Shown: positions 61,001-64,000 of the stretch, piece by piece | How positions within the stretch are numbered: the stretch's first letter is position 1 | Layout: each line of letters starts with the position of its first letter | Position numbers and translations under genes: made by a program | The notes under the pieces: model-generated | What the model saw: only the letters and a program-made list of their open reading frames with translations | Told to the model about the DNA's origin: nothing | Databases searched by the model: none | From: Tigriopus japonicus | Taxonomy: Eukaryota; Arthropoda; Copepoda; Harpacticoida; Harpacticidae | DNA length: 64,000 bases | NCBI GenBank assembly: GCA_010645155.1 | Contig: CM021312.1 | Span: forward strand, 10,800,874-10,864,873 | Reading direction: 5' to 3'

Positions 61001-61849
61001 ATAATACTGCTACAGATTTGGCATATCATTTGTTTCAAAGCCAGAACTTTTACTAGAGTGAGTAAGTTCATGAAAACATAGCCAATGCGTATTGGAAGTG
61101 TCGAAAGACTTCCAAGTTTTGAGTCAAGGCCAACTCTCGCCCAATTGGAAGAGATTTCATATTAATGATTAATTTCATGATCAATCTTGCAAATAAAAGT
61201 TTAACGTCTTCTCGAGAATAGTTCAGATTCGAATCAGTAGATGGGGGTAAAAGAGGATCTGTTAGGGGCGCCATCTGTGATTTCAAATGTGTGATGATCC
61301 TTGATAATATCTAAATCTCCATCCACATCAATCACTTATCACAAGTAGCACGGAAATCATGGAGTGGGAGGCTAGCAATGAGAATTATGATTTCCAGCAG
61401 AAACGAACCATTTGCGTTCTTCTGCCAATGAGACCTGGCTTGCATTGAGAAGAACACGTATTTGAAATTTCAGCCCAATCGAATTCCGGAGTGAAAAGTT
61501 ATGCCTTCTCAAACTTATGTACTGAAAAGACCATAGAATGAATGAACTCGTCCCTTTTGTGGTAATCGTTTTACCACAAAAGGGCTAGTTCATTCATTCT
61601 CGGTCGCATTTGCACTCAACTTTGAGTGAGCATAACTTTTGTCTCCGACGTTCGATTGAGCTGAAAATTGAAATACGTATTCTTGTCAACATATGGAAGG
61701 TCTCATTTGCAGAAGAACGTAATTGAATTGTTCCTACTGGAAATCATTATTTCATTGCTAGCCTCCCACTCCATGATTCCAGTGCTTCTTTCTTATCAAT
61801 ATTGTCTTTGCTTGCCTTTTTAGGAATTCAACGTGTCTTATTTGGCTGA
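43057..61849 (+). CDS. BicC: Bicaudal-C: KH-domain and SAM-domain RNA-binding protein, 15 coding exons, 1055 aa
   Basis: Exons: 43057-43549, 44996-45112, 46019-46165, 47074-47178, 48046-48200, 49289-49531, 50283-50435, 50980-51135, 51203-51338, 53485-53586, 53658-53812, 55596-56136, 58377-58633, 59231-59612, 61824-61849. All introns are GT/AG and phases agree throughout. The protein opens with a Pro/Ser-rich region and ERFRVDRRKLE. The KH1 loop GKGG is intact (250-253). A KH-like segment follows (about 320-375). In the next KH the loop is degenerate, GKNN (419-422). Residues 570-990 are largely disordered and the SAM domain is about 991-1052. By family knowledge BicC binds mRNA, recruits CCR4-NOT and silences translation in the cytoplasm, with the SAM domain polymerising. 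A TAA precedes the ATG in frame. Introns hold a tRNA gene, MITEs and a SINE. Confidence 0.96.
43837..43862 (+). repeat. Short SINE-tail-like palindrome in BicC intron 1
   Basis: CTACAGGGAATGGGATTCCC TGTA resembles the ACAGGGAATCCCATTCCTTG tail of SINE family 1. Too short to be sure of the origin. Confidence 0.35.
43921..44454 (-). mobile_element. GGGCCC-family MITE in BicC intron 1
   Basis: The ends are TAGGACCCGAAAAAATATTT and the complement of TAGGGCCCGGAAATATTATT. Its complement aligns along its length with the copy at 35964-36515. ACAATAAC and GGAATAAC flank it (6 of 8 identical), an eroded duplication. Confidence 0.8.
44885..44956 (+). tRNA. tRNA-Ala (anticodon TGC)
   Basis: The 72 nt fold as a full cloverleaf. 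Acceptor GGGGATG pairs with CATCTCC plus discriminator A. The D stem is GCGC/GCGC, the anticodon stem TTCGC/GTGAA and the T stem CCGGG/CCCGG. The loop TTTGCAT places the anticodon TGC at 44917-44919. A box TAGCGCAGTGG and B box GGTTCAATC are intact. No CCA is encoded and there is no intron. A T-rich tract starts 15 bp downstream. It lies on the coding strand inside BicC intron 1 and ends 39 bp before exon 2. Confidence 0.97.
51648..52278. mobile_element. hAT-like element in BicC intron 9 (TAGGGACGGG family)
   Basis: The ends are TAGGGACGGGCAAAAAGTGC and a right end that is its exact complement over 20 bases. ACTATTTT and ACTATTAT flank it (51640-51647 and 52279-52286; 7 of 8). Subterminal GTGCAAATAAA motifs link it to 33978-34859. 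A related terminus-like AGGGCTGAGCAAATAATGC (complement strand) lies near 52989 without a clear partner. Confidence 0.88.
53016..53250 (+). mobile_element. tRNA-derived SINE, family 2, copy 2, in BicC intron 9
   Basis: The head has GGCGTTGTGGTTAGCGCAGT and CCCAGGTTCGATTCTCCTCC. The body has CAGACGGAGAACCATTCTGA and GGCTTCGCTGGCC and it ends CCCTAGCACCAACA. It lies in the same orientation as the host gene, about 235 bp before exon 10. Confidence 0.85.
53813..55595. other. BicC intron 11
   Basis: No element with clear ends was found. A SINE-tail-like fragment GGAAATCCCATTCCTTATAG lies at 55443-55462. Confidence 0.4.
57059..57861. mobile_element. hAT-like element (CAGGGCC family) in BicC intron 12
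   Basis: The ends are CAGGGCCGCCAAATTTGGGT and the complement of CAGGGCCACCAGATACATG. GTAATTAC and GCAATTAC flank it (57051-57058 and 57862-57869; 7 of 8). A third terminus-like CAGGGCCACCAAATGTATGC occurs internally at 57228-57247, suggesting a nested or duplicated end. Confidence 0.85.
57938..58206. mobile_element. 269-bp inverted-repeat element in BicC intron 12
   Basis: The ends are ATGGATGAGTGTAATCGAAC, continuing through GAATTCAGCTGGGGATTCTG, and their near-exact complement. TACA flanks both sides (57934-57937 and 58207-58210), a possible 4-bp duplication; a 2-bp TA reading cannot be excluded. Confidence 0.75.
59684..60790. mobile_element. hAT-like element (GTCCAAAA family), intact, in BicC intron 14
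   Basis: The ends are CAGGGTGGGCATTTTCC and the complement of CAGGGTGGGCATTTGATTTT. A perfect 8-bp duplication TTGAATAG flanks it (59676-59683 and 60791-60798). Both subterminal regions carry repeated GTGTCCAAAA motifs, typical of hAT transposase-binding arrays. 1107 bp, no coding capacity. The rearranged relative is at 35118-36859. Confidence 0.95.
61342..61790. mobile_element. Fold-back element, family A copy 2, in BicC intron 14
   Basis: Inverted arms run from AGCACGGAAATCATGGAGTG inward, with a central hairpin of TCCCTTTTGTGGTAA and its complement around 61552-61585. CTTATCA occurs on both sides (about 61335-61341 and 61792-61798), a likely 7- to 8-bp duplication. It ends about 33 bp before the last BicC exon. 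Confidence 0.8.
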
Positions 61850-62276
61850 AAACCCGAAAATGAGGAATGGTACAGGCGACCAAAAACGCCTCATTGAAAA
61901 TAGTATGTATGACTCGTCTCCTTGGTCAGTGAAAGACCCACGGTAAGGACCAAGAATCAAGAAGTCTCAATCACTAGAATTATGATCCCCCTGATAATCA
62001 TCAACGAATCACTTATTACTTGTTTTGACTTTGTTGTCATGATCAAACCATCAACTGATCTTGTTATGTATGAAAAATATGATGAAAAAACCGAAGAAAA
62101 CGAGAGTGGAGAAGAATTCAAAATCCCCCATTGAAAACGTGACATGACTCCTGTGATTCATCTCTTGCTCTACCTCGATTGTATCTCTTTGTGATATTGT
62201 GCTCAATCAATCTTGAAAACTAATGAAATATCAATTATGGCGCCGTTCCCAAAGTTGAAGTGGGCAGTGATTTTAA

Positions 62277-62282
62277 AATAAA
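62277..62282 (+). terminator. Poly(A) signal of BicC
   Basis: AATAAA lies 428 bp after the stop codon, giving a 3' untranslated region of roughly 450 nt. Confidence 0.6.
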
Positions 62283-64000
62283 GAACCATTGTTGCGTTCC
62301 CTTAATTTATATTCCTTTCATTTAAGACATTCGTCTAATCAAATTTTCTACTGGATGTGTCCATTAATCTTTGAAAGCAATGAGGGATGCAAGTAAAAGG
62401 TTGTGCGAAACGTGTGAAATTTTATCGCCAGCGGGTAAAAAGTTTGTTCTCGGCAGTTTGGCCAAGGTTGGCGTAACGATGGAGTTGGGCTGACCATGTC
62501 ACTCTTTTAGCTTCTTTAGCAACCATGTCAATGTAAAAGTGTCAATATCCTGTTTGGGGAGTTCAATTACAGCAAACAATTTTTATGAGCTCATTAATGG
62601 CAAAAAATGCTTCAAAACTAGACATGCCTTTTCAAACCGAGAACTTGAATCATTTTACTTTCGCGGAACAAAAGGAGAAAAAGTGTTGCCATGGCGATTA
62701 GTACAAGCTTTCAAGTCGACTTTTTCATAGGAAAACCCACAGGGCGGACATACTGAATTTTTTGTTGGATGAGTTACAGCTGTTGAAGAGCAAAGGTTGC
62801 AGGTGAAAATTTGATCTTTCCGAAGATTAGTACTTAAGTTGTGCCCAAACAAACAACAAGTGACCCTGAGTTCAACCACGGACATCTAGAGATACGGACG
62901 TTGGTCGGAAAAATGGCCTGACCGAGAGCAGGCCGATGTCAAAATGGTTTGAATTTGCCGCCATAACAAGGAGCCAAGTGAGCTCAGAAAAATGCCCAGG
63001 TTTGCGAGAAAAAACTCTGCTAATCAAGCCTCTTGTTCTGATAGCATCAAAGAAAAAAATATATATTTTTTATTCATACTTGAGTGTCAATTTGCAAAAA
63101 ATTGACAGTTTAAACCCAAAATACTATGATTTGGATTATTGAGTAAATTTCACATCATAATTTCAACTGGCTTGTTGAGACAAGAAGTGGCATCACTTGA
63201 GAATCGCTTCACGCAGTTGTAAACATAGTGTCTCTTTCTAAATGTTTGTGGCCTAATTAAAAACTTCATTGGCAAGAAATATCATCATCTTGATTCACAT
63301 AAGTGCCTATGTCCAAGGATTTTCTAGCACCAGTGACCAAGCAGCTGCATCAAGTTACTTTTAAAACTGCAGAATCGGTGGTTTTAAATGATCTTAAGAA
63401 TTGTTTTGGTGAAGTGTAAATCAGTGCTTCAAATGACTTCTAATTGTGATACTTTTTCATCCATAGAGGGTTTGCTCTTTCATTTTTTTCTTGGTAAGGA
63501 TTGATTTTTTTCTCTTTTGCATTTGAAGATACAAGGGAAGACTTGTTTTGCTTTAGCCCAAACCACATAGCTCAACAGAGAGAGAGATAGAGTGAGTACT
63601 GACCCCCAATTTTCATACTTTTTGACAAGTTTCACTTTTGACCAGAATGATCAAACAACTAGGTGGAATGGTGTAATGCCACATGTGTGAAAAACACAAG
63701 GCTTGAAATAGATGTAAAATTTGAAATACTTTTTGAAAAATTAGTTTCTCAAACAATGACTAATAAAGTTCCCTTAAGTTGAGAACATCTTATTGCTTGG
63801 AAGATATTTCATACTTCAGAACTTGATCTTCCTTGGTACAAAGATACTTGTGCCTACTTGCCTCTTGGATTCTAATGAAAAACAAAGCTATGAAGAAAGT
63901 AACATATATAACTAATCAACCCTTAGATAGTTATATTTTTCACTTGTACTTCTAGGACTTGTCTTGAAGTTGTAATAGCAAAATGTGTTCCTTATTGTGT
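62283..64000. other. Downstream intergenic region, no gene seen
   Basis: It contains a repeat block (about 62739-62855) shared with 26978-27095. The rest is AT-rich with no supportable coding region. Confidence 0.5.

Noticed and set aside
61922..62134. 70-codon frame in the BicC 3' untranslated region
   Set aside because: It lies after the in-frame BicC stop and before its poly(A) signal and has no domain features.

Overview
This window is eukaryotic nuclear DNA. It is AT-rich by eye, has spliced genes with GT/AG introns, and is crowded with transposons. The gene content is an insect/crustacean-type GH18 chitinase, a Bicaudal-C orthologue and a divergent nuclear receptor. Together with CR1/jockey-type LINEs this points to an arthropod, most likely a crustacean such as a copepod. 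That species-level guess is inference only. A run of 906 Ns (2334-3239) marks an assembly gap.

Three host protein genes are well supported. (1) 16124-17413 (+) is a single-exon nuclear receptor with a C4 DNA-binding domain, a long low-complexity N-terminus and no ligand-binding domain. (2) 24622-26106 (-) is a three-exon secreted GH18 chitinase of 432 aa with its own TATA box and poly(A) signal. (3) 43057-61849 (+) is Bicaudal-C. Fifteen coding exons join in phase to a 1055-aa KH/SAM RNA-binding protein, with a poly(A) signal at 62277. A tRNA-Ala(TGC) lies in the first coding intron of Bicaudal-C, 39 bp before exon 2. A partial ORF of unknown identity follows the gap (3240-3603).

Most of the rest is mobile DNA. 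LINE fragments lie at 1-768 (-), 22133-24510 (+), 28914-32870 (-, broken by insertions) and about 37960-38430 (+). An apparently intact DD37D Tc1/mariner-type element (31121-32394, transposase 336 aa) sits inside a hAT-like element (30778-32580), which in turn sits inside a LINE. At least eight short elements have terminal inverted repeats starting TAGGG/CAGGG/CAGAC or similar and flanking 8-bp duplications, as expected of non-autonomous hAT elements. Others are fold-back elements, including a 1133-bp near-perfect palindrome (14007-15139) flanked by the 4-bp duplication TCAG. Two tRNA-derived SINE families are present, each with two clear copies. One element carries fifteen exact-period copies of a 32-bp repeat.

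Layout: 1-4.9 kb is a LINE, fold-back and LTR-like cluster. 4.9-16 kb is intergenic with MITEs and the palindrome. 16-17.5 kb is the nuclear receptor. 17.5-24.5 kb holds MITEs and a LINE. 24.6-26.2 kb is the chitinase. 26.2-43 kb is a nested transposon district. 43-62.3 kb is Bicaudal-C, whose introns host several of the same elements. 62.3-64 kb shows no gene. The three host genes show no functional link to each other.
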